Virus record (IMG/VR): IMGVR_UViG_3300034062_004313
Coordinates: 62,001-126,000 of that record
Strand: one strand, 5' to 3'
DNA: 64,000 nucleotides
DNA from: a virus
The translations under genes were made by a program, and so were the position numbers. Shown piece after piece: positions 55,401 to 64,000 of this stretch; the first letter of the stretch is position 1; each line of letters begins with the position of its first letter. A model generated the notes under the pieces. The model ran no database searches. It saw nothing but the letters and a program-made list of their open reading frames with translations, and had not been told where the DNA came from.

Positions 55401-56984
55401 GTGGATTATAACATATCATTCAGAGAAGATACTCAATATCCTCATTATTCAGAAGATAATACAAATATATCATTAATATTCAGAGCAGATAACTTAAAAT
55501 ATCCAGAAGAATTTAAACTCAATAGAGCCTTTAAAGATTTATATAGTAAAGAATATTTCAATCAACAATTAAGACTTGATTTTTCAGAAGATGCCTCTTT
55601 CCCTGTAAATCAAGAAAATAGTGTAATATATTCACTCCCTTCTTTTAACTTGCAAAGTATAGATAATTGGAGATACTTTCTTCCAAATAACTTCTTTTCA
55701 TTCAGAGAAAGTGATTTTGGTATATTAACAGGAATACATAAACTTGACCAAGATAGGCTCATATTCTTAATGTCCAGAAGTTCTCCATATATTTCTATGG
55801 GAAGAGACTTCTTAGAATTAGAACAGAGTGGTAGAAAGATTACAATAGGAGATGGTGGACTTTTTGCTCAAGACCCAAGAGAAATTATGCCCACTGATAA
55901 TAACTATGGTTCTACAAAATCTCCATATGCATTCTCAAATACCCATATGGGTAGATATTATGTATCAGCAGACCAAGGAAGAATATTCTCATTCACAGAA
56001 GGTATAGATGATATAACAAGACAAGGACTTGACCAATGGACTAATTTTTACATGCCATTCCAATTAAAGGTGTGGTTTCCAAATTATACACTTGGAGAAA
56101 ATCCTTTAATATCATATGGATATTACACAATATTTGATAGTTCTTTAGGAATTGTATATGTTACAAAAAGAGATTTTGTTCCAAAACATGAATATAAAGA
56201 TAAAATAACATGCGTAGATAACAAGTTTTATTTTGATGGATTGGAAATAGATTTACACTCAATATATTTTAAAGACATATCATGGACTCTATCATACTCA
56301 CCCGAAGAAAAAGGATTTGTTTCCTATCATGATTGGCATCCTGATTATGTAGTGCAAACTGATAATCACTTCTTAACAGTGAAAGATAATACAGTGTGGG
56401 AACATAATAATAGAACTGATTTATTTTGTAACTATTACGATAAAGATTATCCATATGAAATAGAACCTATATTCAAATCTAATGAAACAGAGATTATTAA
56501 TTCAATAGAATATAAAGGAGAACATTATAAATATAAACCTAATCAGATTGATAAATTTCATGTTCTAAATGAAAACTTTGATACACTTATTGTAAGCAAT
56601 TCTGAACAGATATCCCCGATGTTATATTTGAAACTACAGAACTCATTGAAGGATAGAGTATTATATCAAGACGGTGTAAGAAAAGGAGAAGGTTATGAAA
56701 TTCTATTTACTAAAGAACAGCAGGAATATAGAATAAATCAATTTTGGGACTCTGTAAAAGACAGAGGAGAATTTACAAATGCAGAATATCACTTGTGGCA
56801 TAATGATGAAAGTGGGTATAAAAAGGTGATAAATCCTGTAGCTGTGGATTTGAATAAACCCATTATACAAAGAAAGAAATTCAGACATGATTGGGTGAAA
56901 TTCTTCTTTGCAAAATCTGTTGTAGGGGCTGTAAAGCATATAACAAAACTGTTCAAAATTAAAAAAACAATTTCCATACGATGA
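52461..56984 (+). CDS. Giant tail-tube / nozzle (muzzle-like) protein
   Basis: 1507 residues, starting MELQNLRNQDVKVTSSAKMI. Beta-rich with many short repeats; a hydrophobic helical insert near residues 610-720 (WIASAVGFIESTLVLLGSS, LIPIIRNILTLLASAA). The order ring, ring, giant tube protein corresponds to the P22 gp10-like or muzzle protein of crAss-like virions, which forms the tail end and meets the host surface. The unusual hydrophobic insert could contact membrane. Opposite-strand frames are shadows. Confidence 0.7.
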   Translation: MELQNLRNQDVKVTSSAKMIKDLNESYFGQDVYYQARNMCTISHDGNRGTIQTEPANKFLFEAPYKIINITPLPEENQYLVFSTDNTNSEIGIYNGVYSKITDNKCLNFNYNFPIKAVVKKDFNKDVVITFTDKYNPVRRATLKELKTLTSCDDILLWKKITIPSINIDKGNFGNLPNGAYSVLLNYTIDKKKYSDYYLCKDKIHLFNKVDNSSSLEIEIGNLDKEFIEYELILISNPNGVKTAYRQGYYSTNQNKIIISDLGVEQIQLSDLVIKNRTWQKAGIISSNSNYLILADLVQRKELNYQLKAMNIKAEYVVTQVPYDYYKNEGKDFGYYRDERYSFDIEGLYNTGETTASYHIAGPKPKPWDISQASGSDVFEYEDSFKECDKPDVVYNYQVYNTAGDMIPVQEEFKCNRRVIGYGDMGFWQSTERLNENKELFGEDAGKNQRHFMFPNEEKVPRFSIINGRTYINILGIRFKNIPSFEDSDIIGYRILRRDREGNRSVIARGMLHNTRSYFDNQNQQEVYYSNYPFNDLSPDTYHSETQTVFKNKRESKFKAPTKYYKDKFNFYTPHAYFFEKYRMGPEFRIESEEYGQVNGKFEKVYNHPRAILLNQTAFWIASAVGFIESTLVLLGSSNLETSNNANLGIGGGIQADAKTIYNIKTFDDLLRVDPIALGIEIASQITNPIGQAKLIPIIRNILTLLASAAIKLPYSLLKGIETADILIESIEKFSRPIDYAYQYNSSVLYNQQAKIQDGNKRRYAIDTPFYLSSALHTVNDKIYNNAFRENSVFIEFNKELKDPSKKDDSRNTISGFNLCDKDIKSFQAQSSSYYTTSRIFNPNQYGQIGSALPILISEVISNYEETPVLFGGDCVIARFQIQKRHKFFSQDLAANTFPDKTEYDYRLYRNIAYPRFWIDTTKFSFAGILTRNIVNESTFTRTTTSKYNLDCRDTGGNPYVVDNAYFYTSANGVMDFFCEVDYNISFREDTQYPHYSEDNTNISLIFRADNLKYPEEFKLNRAFKDLYSKEYFNQQLRLDFSEDASFPVNQENSVIYSLPSFNLQSIDNWRYFLPNNFFSFRESDFGILTGIHKLDQDRLIFLMSRSSPYISMGRDFLELEQSGRKITIGDGGLFAQDPREIMPTDNNYGSTKSPYAFSNTHMGRYYVSADQGRIFSFTEGIDDITRQGLDQWTNFYMPFQLKVWFPNYTLGENPLISYGYYTIFDSSLGIVYVTKRDFVPKHEYKDKITCVDNKFYFDGLEIDLHSIYFKDISWTLSYSPEEKGFVSYHDWHPDYVVQTDNHFLTVKDNTVWEHNNRTDLFCNYYDKDYPYEIEPIFKSNETEIINSIEYKGEHYKYKPNQIDKFHVLNENFDTLIVSNSEQISPMLYLKLQNSLKDRVLYQDGVRKGEGYEILFTKEQQEYRINQFWDSVKDRGEFTNAEYHLWHNDESGYKKVINPVAVDLNKPIIQRKKFRHDWVKFFFAKSVVGAVKHITKLFKIKKTISIR

Positions 56985-58156
56985 AATACGGACAATCTAA
57001 ATGGTGCTACAAATGTGGCGGTGCTAAAATGAATATCGGAGGAGAATCTAAAGACCAGCCTATAAATAATACTTCTACAACTCCTGATAAATTTTTATCA
57101 GCAATACGAAATAGAGAAGGTATATATGGTACAAAAGAAGGAGGTTCTTTTCTTAGAACATGGATGGATACAGATGATGGTAAACAGATATTTAAACAAA
57201 TGGGTGTAACTCCTGTATATGGTCCTGCTAATAGTATATTAGGTTGGGGAAAAGGTGATTTCTTTTTAACAAATCCAGATGATAACTCAAGAGCAAATGT
57301 AAATAAAGCGGATTTGGATATGATAAATAATCCAAAAGAGTTAAAAAAATATCTTTTAATGAGAGGTTTTAAACCTGTTAATTCAGAAGGAGAACTTTCT
57401 ATATTTAAAAAAGGAGGAGGATTTGGTTCTGTAAAACAATATAGAAATCTTGACCAACTTCCATTCTTTCAAGGGGGAGGACAATTACCTATAATGCAAA
57501 AGGCTGGGTATAGTCCATATTACACAGGACAACAATATAATGATATACCTTTACCACAAGAGGAAGTAGATAAACAAAGAAGAGCTTTAGAAATGAAATC
57601 AGATTGGGAAACATTCAATCCTAATATGGTTTATGAAAATAGAAATGGTTTAGGAAATGTACAAAGTCCTCAAGCAGACTCTGATTATCAAGTTCAACAA
57701 TCTTTTGATAAATCCACTCAAAATTTATTAGGCAAGGGCAGAAGATTTGATGATAATGCAAATTTAAAAAATCGTAGATTTAATGCTATGGGAATTGGAA
57801 ACATGATTAATTATGGAATAGCAGGTTTTGCTGGAATGGCAGATAGAAATATGCAACAACAATATGTTAGCAGAATGCAAAATAATCCTTTAAGTGGAAT
57901 ACTTCCTTTCAATGACATGCGTTCTGATAATGTAGAATATGGGTATAACACAATGCAAAAAGGTGGAATTGCAAATGCTGTTTATATAGGAGAAAATCCA
58001 TTTTTAGATTTATTTAAAAACGGAGGAATGATAAAAAGGAAAGATGGAAGCTATTCTAAAAGAGGTCTTTGGGATAATATTCGTGCTAACAAAGGAAGTG
58101 GTAAAAAACCTACTAAAGAAATGATAGAACAAGAAAGAAAAATTAAAAACAAATAA
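56981..58156 (+). CDS. GG-motif virion protein
   Basis: 391 residues. Zinc-ribbon-like start (WCYKCGGAKM), then several segments of the type xxxGG: IFKKGGG, FFQGGGQ, NTMQKGG and LFKNGGM. The C-terminal stretch IKRKDGSYSKRGLWDNIRAN and GSGKKPTKEMIEQERKI is a pattern familiar from gut-phage virion proteins. Start overlaps the upstream stop. Probably packaged or tail-linked cargo. Confidence 0.6.
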   Translation: MKYGQSKWCYKCGGAKMNIGGESKDQPINNTSTTPDKFLSAIRNREGIYGTKEGGSFLRTWMDTDDGKQIFKQMGVTPVYGPANSILGWGKGDFFLTNPDDNSRANVNKADLDMINNPKELKKYLLMRGFKPVNSEGELSIFKKGGGFGSVKQYRNLDQLPFFQGGGQLPIMQKAGYSPYYTGQQYNDIPLPQEEVDKQRRALEMKSDWETFNPNMVYENRNGLGNVQSPQADSDYQVQQSFDKSTQNLLGKGRRFDDNANLKNRRFNAMGIGNMINYGIAGFAGMADRNMQQQYVSRMQNNPLSGILPFNDMRSDNVEYGYNTMQKGGIANAVYIGENPFLDLFKNGGMIKRKDGSYSKRGLWDNIRANKGSGKKPTKEMIEQERKIKNK

Positions 58157-58157
58157 T

Positions 58158-58418
58158 ATGTATTTTTATCAACAAGGTGGAATGGTTCCCGAAGAAGCCA
58201 TGATGGAACAAGAAGAACAAGGTAATCCAGAAGAACAGATTGCAATGCAAATAATGGAAGCTTTCCAACAATTAAGTCCAGAAATGCAAATGCAACTTAT
58301 GGAAGCAATGGCTCAAATGGTACAACAAGGGCAACAACAAGAAGCCCCAATGCAACAAGAAAGTATTCCTATGCAAAAATATGGTGGAAAGAAAAAAGGT
58401 GGTAATCCCTATAAGTAA
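58158..58418 (+). CDS. Small Gln/Met-rich GG-motif protein
   Basis: 86 residues. Begins MYFYQQGGMVPEEAMMEQ and ends MQKYGGKKKGGNPYK; the middle is a helix of Met, Gln and Glu (AMQIMEAFQQLSPEMQMQLM). Shares the GG motif with both neighbours. Small assembly partner or structural peptide. Confidence 0.55.
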   Translation: MYFYQQGGMVPEEAMMEQEEQGNPEEQIAMQIMEAFQQLSPEMQMQLMEAMAQMVQQGQQQEAPMQQESIPMQKYGGKKKGGNPYK

Positions 58419-58423
58419 TTAAT

Positions 58424-61400
58424 ATGGCAAGAAGAAACTCTGGAACAAGATTTATATTTGGTATAGATACTAAACCTATGAAGTTTAAAGGATTCAAATC
58501 ATCTGGAAATCCTTTCAGAGGAGCTATACTTATGCAAGAAGGTGGTATTAAATCTGATACTATATCTTGTTCTAATTGTGGATGGAGTTGGAAAAAGTCC
58601 GAAGGTGGTAATGATGCTACTACATGTCATAAATGTGGTAATGTTAATTCTATGCAAGATGGTGGAAGTAAAAAACCTTCTTTAGAAGAAGTTTGGAAAC
58701 TTTCTCAAAATGCTACACCTATTATTCCTAAACCTGCCCCTGCTAAACCTTTCAAACAAGTTAAAATAGGTCCAACTACTCAGGATAAAACAGATGCTTT
58801 AAGATTGCAAATGGAAGAAGAAGAAAAACAAAGAAGTATCCAAGCTGCTATAGAATCTGCAAGAAATAATAAAATTGGTACTGCTCCTATTAGAACTTCT
58901 TACGAACAAGCTCAAATTGATAAACAAGTAAAAGCTGCACAAGAAAAAGCACTTGATGGTAATTTTAATTATAAAAAAGGAGATGATGGATTTTATGTAC
59001 CAAATTACGGAAGTACAGGTGCTAAATTTGCAGCAGTTTCTGAAAAAGCTTCAGACAGATTATTAGAACCTGCTTTTTATGCTGGTAATATTGCAGGAGC
59101 ACCTTCTTTATTAAGACACACTCCACAATTTCTTAATTTAATGGGACGAGAATTAGGAAGAGTAGGAAATAAAATTGGTAGAGTTATTGATAATGTTAAT
59201 TTACCTTCTATAAATACCTTACAAGTAGATGTAGGTAGAACTTTATTAAATAATAAGTCTTGGAAAGATAAAATGTTAAAAGGTATAGATGAAGGAAATC
59301 AATGGTCAAAAGAATGGTTTTCACATCCTATAACTAAAGAAAGATATAATAATTTTTTATATAGAGGAAATCCTTATTTAACAGAAAAAGCAGCTTTAGA
59401 AAATTCTAACATTGGAGACGTATTTGGTAATATAGATGTTTCTAAACATGATTATATAAAAGGTATTAATTTAGATAAATCTTTTGCTGCTAAAAATCAT
59501 GCTACTGTAGCAAGAAATAATTATGATAAATTATTAGAAGAAGGTAAATTAACAAAAGGTGTAACAGAATTACTTGACCCAAGTAGAAATACTTTGGGTA
59601 GATATAGTTATTCACCAAATGATGCTAAACTTGATATACTTCATCCAAGTTTTTTAACTAAAGGTTTTAAACCTAAAGAGACAACAATACATGAAAATAT
59701 ACATATGTTAACAAGAGGTGATAAGGCTATGTTACCAGAATCTAAAAAATTATTAAAATCTCCTTTTAAACACGTTGATGATAAATACGATAAATATTTA
59801 ACGGAACCTACAGAAATACATGCAAGAATAGGAGAAATAAGAAGTAATTTTAATTTAACTCCAGATGCAGTAATTTATGACGAATTAGTAGATGATATAA
59901 TAAAACAAGGATTAAAAGGTAAAACTTCTGTAGATAAACAATTTTTTAAGCTTATAAAAGATAAAGAAGCATTTAAAAATGTTTTACAAAATGTTCCTGT
60001 AACAACTGGGGTAATATTAGGAGCAGGAGCATTACAACAAAAACAAAAAGGTGGACCTATAGTAGACCCAATGGGACAATATAATCATCCCGGAAAGGAA
60101 ACTATTATTCCAACACAAGATGGTAGAATAACAATGAAAAATATTCCATATCCTATAATAGGAATTGATGAAACTGGACAAACTCAATTTATGCGCCCGA
60201 ATGGAGAATATCAATTCAGAGGAAAGAGAGTTCATGAAATTCCTTTAATGCAACAAGGTGGGTCAATAGTTGACTTCCTAGTATCTCAAGGAAAAGACCA
60301 CAGAATGTCAGCAAGAAAAAAGATTGCTGAAGATATAGGAATTCAAAACTATTCTGGTACTGCTGAACAAAACTTAAAAATGCTTTTAGCACTTAGAGGA
60401 AATCAAAATACACAATCCACAAATAAAAATACAAAAGTAGTAAATCTGAATATTCCTGAATATTTTGGAGGAGCACCTAAGACAACAGTAATTAATCCTA
60501 AAGGTAAAGGAGTACTATTAAATGTTCCACAAAATCTTATTTATAATGAACCTAAAAAAGAAACAGTAAAAGAGAAAAAAATAGTACAATTTCCAAAACA
60601 AAGATTTATACAATCACCGTCTTCAAATATTATTGCTGATTCTCCTGAATCAAGGAAAATGAATATTATGAAACAGGATAGTAAAGATTTAGGAATAAAT
60701 GATTTTGCAAAAAAGTATAAACAATTAATTAAAGCATCAGAACCAGGATTACTTAATTTAGGAGTAAATTATATAGCAAGGCAGTATCAAAAAATGTTTG
60801 GTGATGATGAAAAAGCTATTTCGAGAATAGAACAACCTAAAAATAATATAAAAATAGATACTACTAATAATCAAAATAACATTAAAAATGTAATTCCTTT
60901 TATTCCACCAATTATTACAGGAGACACTCTTTGGGATTCAAAAGAAAGAGGTACTTATCATATTCCAGAAGTAATTGATTTAAATAGAGTAAAGTTAGGA
61001 GCAAGAAATAGAGGAGAAAATACTCCTGTAGAATCAGATGGATTTATATTTGGTGCTTTTGGAAGACCGGGTTCGGATGAATCTAAAGGATATACTAAAG
61101 TAAGAAATTTAGATAATGATGTATTTGATGATAAAGTATACATAGGGATAGATGATAATGGTGACTTTAAATTAGATTATGGTAAAAATATTAGAGGTAA
61201 AAAACTTAAAGGATATCAAGTAAACCTAGATACGGTTAAGTCTTTTGCATGGGAAGGAAATAATGTTAAACAACAAAGAGACAATGGTAATGCAGGTTCT
61301 AATGTACCTATATATACTAGACCTGATGGAACAGAAGGAACAGTTAATTTATTAATGCCTAGGAATAATAAAAATAGAGAAGATGTTTTTAGTACTATTT

Positions 61401-62491
61401 CTGGAGGTAGAGTTGTTGTTAGTACACCAGATTTGAAAAGACAATTTATGTTATCAGGTTCTGTTAGAACTATTAGTGAACAATTAGAAAAGTTTAAAAA
61501 AGATAACAATGTAGACCATGTACTTTTAACACATGTTGATAATGGTTCTTATTCAAGAGGGTATAGAAATAGTAGCGGACTTATAAGTAACTATGGATGG
61601 AGTGAACATGATGCTCGTAATAATACAGGTGGAGCAGGATTTTATTTAAAAGGAAAGGGATATCAAAAAGGAGGATTAATTAATCCTTATAAAATGAAAC
61701 AAGGTGGACTTTCTATGCAAGATGCTTATAAGTTCTTATTTGATGATGAAGAAGAAACTACAGATGTAGAAAATATAACAGCACCTTCAGATAAAGAACT
61801 TGAAGAGCAATACGCATTAGGGGAAAAAAATGCGGCAAAGAAATATGGAAGACAATTAAGAGCCATGAAGAATAATCAAGCTGCTATGCAATTGATTAAT
61901 GATAATGGAGAACTTAGTTTTGATAATTATATTTCTCCAAAACAAGGTTCAAATCCATATAAATCACAATCTTCATCTACAAGCAATTTAAAAGGAACAA
62001 CATTAGAAAGAGCAAAACAAGCTGTAGATTATTTACAAACACAACATGGATTACCAAAACACGTAGCAGCAGGTATAGCTGGAAATGCTGTTCAAGAATC
62101 AAGCTTTAGCGACTCTGTAATATCAGGAAATAGAAAAGGTGATAATGGACAATCATTCGGATTATTTCAGTGGTATAAAGATAGAAATAAAGGATTCTTT
62201 AATTGGGCTAAACAAAACAATAAAAATCCTTATGATTATAAAACTCAATTAGACTATGGTGTAATTGAAGCAAAGCAAAGAGGTGATTTACAACATGTTT
62301 TAAATACAACAAATGCTGCTCAAGCTGCAAATGTTTGGAGAGATAGATTTGAAAAACCTGCTGTAAAGGATGGAAACAGAGCTTACTTTGCAAATGAATT
62401 AATGAAGTATAAAGTTGGTGGTGAATATGATGTAGACACACAGACACTATTAGAATTGAGAAGACAAGGATATAAATATAAAATCATTTAA
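58424..62491 (+). CDS. Giant virion protein with zinc ribbon, HExxH and tail lysozyme
   Basis: 1355 residues. Zinc ribbon at 49-71 (CSNCGWSWKKSEGG ... CHKCG). Residues 423-427 are HENIH with Glu464 downstream (YLTEPTEIHARIGEIR), a zincin-like metallopeptidase site. The C-terminal ~120 residues (from about 1195) match the phage tail lysozyme (Phage_lysozyme2) fold, with Glu1225 in GNAVQESSF and GLFQWYKDR. GG-motif segments recur (LMQEGG, LMQQGG, GYQKGG, MKQGG, YKVGG). Two enzymes on one polypeptide suit cell-wall penetration and self-processing. Residue before stop: KYKII. Confidence 0.75.
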   Translation: MARRNSGTRFIFGIDTKPMKFKGFKSSGNPFRGAILMQEGGIKSDTISCSNCGWSWKKSEGGNDATTCHKCGNVNSMQDGGSKKPSLEEVWKLSQNATPIIPKPAPAKPFKQVKIGPTTQDKTDALRLQMEEEEKQRSIQAAIESARNNKIGTAPIRTSYEQAQIDKQVKAAQEKALDGNFNYKKGDDGFYVPNYGSTGAKFAAVSEKASDRLLEPAFYAGNIAGAPSLLRHTPQFLNLMGRELGRVGNKIGRVIDNVNLPSINTLQVDVGRTLLNNKSWKDKMLKGIDEGNQWSKEWFSHPITKERYNNFLYRGNPYLTEKAALENSNIGDVFGNIDVSKHDYIKGINLDKSFAAKNHATVARNNYDKLLEEGKLTKGVTELLDPSRNTLGRYSYSPNDAKLDILHPSFLTKGFKPKETTIHENIHMLTRGDKAMLPESKKLLKSPFKHVDDKYDKYLTEPTEIHARIGEIRSNFNLTPDAVIYDELVDDIIKQGLKGKTSVDKQFFKLIKDKEAFKNVLQNVPVTTGVILGAGALQQKQKGGPIVDPMGQYNHPGKETIIPTQDGRITMKNIPYPIIGIDETGQTQFMRPNGEYQFRGKRVHEIPLMQQGGSIVDFLVSQGKDHRMSARKKIAEDIGIQNYSGTAEQNLKMLLALRGNQNTQSTNKNTKVVNLNIPEYFGGAPKTTVINPKGKGVLLNVPQNLIYNEPKKETVKEKKIVQFPKQRFIQSPSSNIIADSPESRKMNIMKQDSKDLGINDFAKKYKQLIKASEPGLLNLGVNYIARQYQKMFGDDEKAISRIEQPKNNIKIDTTNNQNNIKNVIPFIPPIITGDTLWDSKERGTYHIPEVIDLNRVKLGARNRGENTPVESDGFIFGAFGRPGSDESKGYTKVRNLDNDVFDDKVYIGIDDNGDFKLDYGKNIRGKKLKGYQVNLDTVKSFAWEGNNVKQQRDNGNAGSNVPIYTRPDGTEGTVNLLMPRNNKNREDVFSTISGGRVVVSTPDLKRQFMLSGSVRTISEQLEKFKKDNNVDHVLLTHVDNGSYSRGYRNSSGLISNYGWSEHDARNNTGGAGFYLKGKGYQKGGLINPYKMKQGGLSMQDAYKFLFDDEEETTDVENITAPSDKELEEQYALGEKNAAKKYGRQLRAMKNNQAAMQLINDNGELSFDNYISPKQGSNPYKSQSSSTSNLKGTTLERAKQAVDYLQTQHGLPKHVAAGIAGNAVQESSFSDSVISGNRKGDNGQSFGLFQWYKDRNKGFFNWAKQNNKNPYDYKTQLDYGVIEAKQRGDLQHVLNTTNAAQAANVWRDRFEKPAVKDGNRAYFANELMKYKVGGEYDVDTQTLLELRRQGYKYKII

Positions 62492-62492
62492 A

Positions 62493-64000
62493 ATGACAAG
62501 AATACAAATAGAAGGAATGAACTCTGTATATGAAGAACCAAAGATTTCTTCTACTATAAAAGAAAATCCCTACGCTGCAAATACGGAATTAGAAGGAAAG
62601 GGTAAAGGAAGAAAAGGTGAAGTTGTACTTCGTCCTGATGGTGTTGCTTTACATGATGTTGTAGGTAAGAGACACTATGCAGGTGGAGTAGAAACATGGC
62701 TTCCTGAAGGTTCTTTCGTATTCTCTGATTTTAAAGATTTGGCTTTCACTCAAAGAGACCATAAACTCTTCGAACTTAAAGAAGGTGGAACATATAGAAA
62801 AGGTGATAATACACCTGCTGAAGTGTTACGTAGAAATATAGATGTAAAACACTATAACAAAATGTCTAACACCTTAGAAGAAAAACATAAAGATGGTATA
62901 TCAAAAAATACAGCAGCATTAATGCTTGAAAAGTATCAAGAAAAACTTGGGCAAATAGCTTTACTTCAAGAGAGTAAGAAAGGATTTCCAGAAGGAGAAC
63001 CTGCATTCTCACAAGGTACAGCACCTGTATATGAAGGAGATTTAAAAGAAGATATTATGGAACAGAAACAATATATGAGAAGTGGTGGACAAGTTCTTCC
63101 TAAATATCAAGGTGGAGCAACTGTTCCTACATGGGGATATCAAAAACCAACTTCAAATGAAAAAAGATTAGAAGGTATTAATGGAAATTATATACAAGGA
63201 TTTCATGGAGAGAAAGTATGGGTTCCTTTTAATAAAACATCTGTTCCACAACAAACTCAAACAAGTTCAAATCAAACTACAGTTAATACTCAAAGACCAT
63301 TAAGTGGAGCAGCTCAAGATGAAGTAACAGGATTTGGAAGTAATCCACAATCTCCTACTAACCCTTATAAAGTTGAAACTCCTTCTTGGTGGCCGAAAGA
63401 GTCTTCTTCAAATTGTCCACCTAATCATTATTGGAATAGTGTAACAGGAAAATGCACACCAAATTCTGTAAAAAAAGAAGAACAAATAATTCCTTCAAAA
63501 GTGGAAGAAGGAATAAGTTCCCCTATAGAAATGCCTTGGCAATTCACACCTTGGCAGAAATATTCTATGGGACTTGGATTTAAGAACTATGCAGGAATAA
63601 ATAGACTTATGCCTATGCGTAGTCAAATAAATTCTCCCTTAGTAGAACTTGAACGTATGGTAGAACCAAGTTATCTTGGAGAACTTGCAGCAGGATTTAG
63701 AGGAAATCAAGTAATGAATCCATATTTAGCAGGAGTTAATAATGCTCAAATGTATGGACAAATGTTAAATGCTGATAGACAATCAAATGCTCAAAATATA
63801 AATCAAAATGTTCAAATAGGTAATCAACAAAACCTTATAAATAATCAAATTCAAAGACAAGATTTACAAACAAATATAGGAGCAGACCAACAATATTATA
63901 ATCAAGTACAACAATCTAAAGGAAACTTTGATAACATGCGTTCAACTGTAAGAGAACAAAATAGAGCAGAACTTATGGGTAATGTTCAAGGAAATGAACA
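62493..64000 (+). CDS. Virion protein with GG motifs, partial
   Basis: ATG at 62,493, two bases after the upstream stop; 502 codons to the edge with no stop. Starts MTRIQIEGMNSVYEEPKISS, includes GRKGEVVLRPDGVALHDVVGKRHYAGG, ELKEGGTYRKG, MRSGGQVLPKYQGGATVP, then Gln/Asn-rich low-complexity sequence. Position and motif suit a giant cargo protein of the crAss-like tail/injection apparatus. The rest is outside the window. Confidence 0.65.
   Translation, partial: MTRIQIEGMNSVYEEPKISSTIKENPYAANTELEGKGKGRKGEVVLRPDGVALHDVVGKRHYAGGVETWLPEGSFVFSDFKDLAFTQRDHKLFELKEGGTYRKGDNTPAEVLRRNIDVKHYNKMSNTLEEKHKDGISKNTAALMLEKYQEKLGQIALLQESKKGFPEGEPAFSQGTAPVYEGDLKEDIMEQKQYMRSGGQVLPKYQGGATVPTWGYQKPTSNEKRLEGINGNYIQGFHGEKVWVPFNKTSVPQQTQTSSNQTTVNTQRPLSGAAQDEVTGFGSNPQSPTNPYKVETPSWWPKESSSNCPPNHYWNSVTGKCTPNSVKKEEQIIPSKVEEGISSPIEMPWQFTPWQKYSMGLGFKNYAGINRLMPMRSQINSPLVELERMVEPSYLGELAAGFRGNQVMNPYLAGVNNAQMYGQMLNADRQSNAQNINQNVQIGNQQNLINNQIQRQDLQTNIGADQQYYNQVQQSKGNFDNMRSTVREQNRAELMGNVQGNE

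Noticed and set aside
1-64000. TAG or TGA stop codon reassignment, known in some crAss-like phages
   Set aside because: TAA, TAG and TGA all end genes in the window, many genes overlap neatly at stops, and no suppressor tRNA (CUA or UUA/UCA anticodon) is present.
1-64000. CRISPR array
   Set aside because: No regularly spaced direct repeats were seen by eye.
1-64000. ParB or ParA gene to match parS
   Set aside because: No protein in the window shows a ParB helix-turn-helix with the GxxRxxA motif or a ParA deviant Walker motif.

Overview
This 64 kb window is AT-rich DNA from a tailed bacteriophage. Its gene order (large terminase, portal, acidic scaffold-like protein, HK97-type major capsid protein, structural genes, tRNA island, ring and tail-tube genes of podovirus type, then giant GG-motif virion proteins) and its Bacteroidetes-type promoters (TTTG, about 20 nt, TAnnTTTG) point to a crAss-like phage (Crassvirales) of a Bacteroidales host. 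TAA, TAG and TGA all end genes, so I see no stop-codon reassignment. No integrase, DNA polymerase or RNA polymerase is visible; the replication module probably lies outside the window.

Layout. (1) Positions 1-18,666: small, tightly packed, mostly unrecognised genes on the minus strand, probably early. They are interrupted by one plus-strand GIY-YIG endonuclease gene, a roughly 500-nt structured RNA region (10,026-10,520), two copies of a candidate pseudoknot element (7,791 and 18,400), and a palindrome-rich region at 15.8-16.1 kb with a perfect bacterial-type parS site. (2) 18,970-24,687: plus-strand genes starting with a PhoH-like ATPase whose P-loop is split by a LAGLIDADG intein. (3) 24,735-43,496: packaging and head genes (PD-(D/E)XK nuclease, TerL, portal, scaffold-like protein, MCP, probable fibre proteins). 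(4) 43,540-49,000: 23 tRNA genes covering all 20 amino acids, an RlpA-like enzyme gene, and small ncRNAs. (5) 49,019-64,000: metallophosphoesterase, connector and tail genes, and very large virion proteins including one with a HExxH motif and a tail-lysozyme domain.

The most notable system is the control of the tRNA island. The tRNAs fall into four blocks. Each block is preceded by a tiny open reading frame and an intrinsic terminator with attenuator geometry. The sensor stretch of each leader peptide spells the amino acids of the tRNAs downstream. Leader A (THTTCPQWFTPT) precedes Pro, Thr, Phe, Gln, His, Trp and Cys tRNAs. Leader B (INMIVDNGIGANEK) precedes Lys, Val, Asn, Met, Gly, Glu, Asp, Ile and Ala tRNAs. 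Leader C (LSLYSSSSYLLL) precedes Leu, Leu, Ser, Ser and Tyr tRNAs. Leader D (MSQKRRILL) precedes tRNA-Arg. In A-C the segment after the sensor codons can pair with the terminator's 5' arm; in D the Arg codons overlap that arm. The inference is ribosome-mediated attenuation that turns on each tRNA block when its own charged tRNAs are scarce. I know of no described phage system like this.
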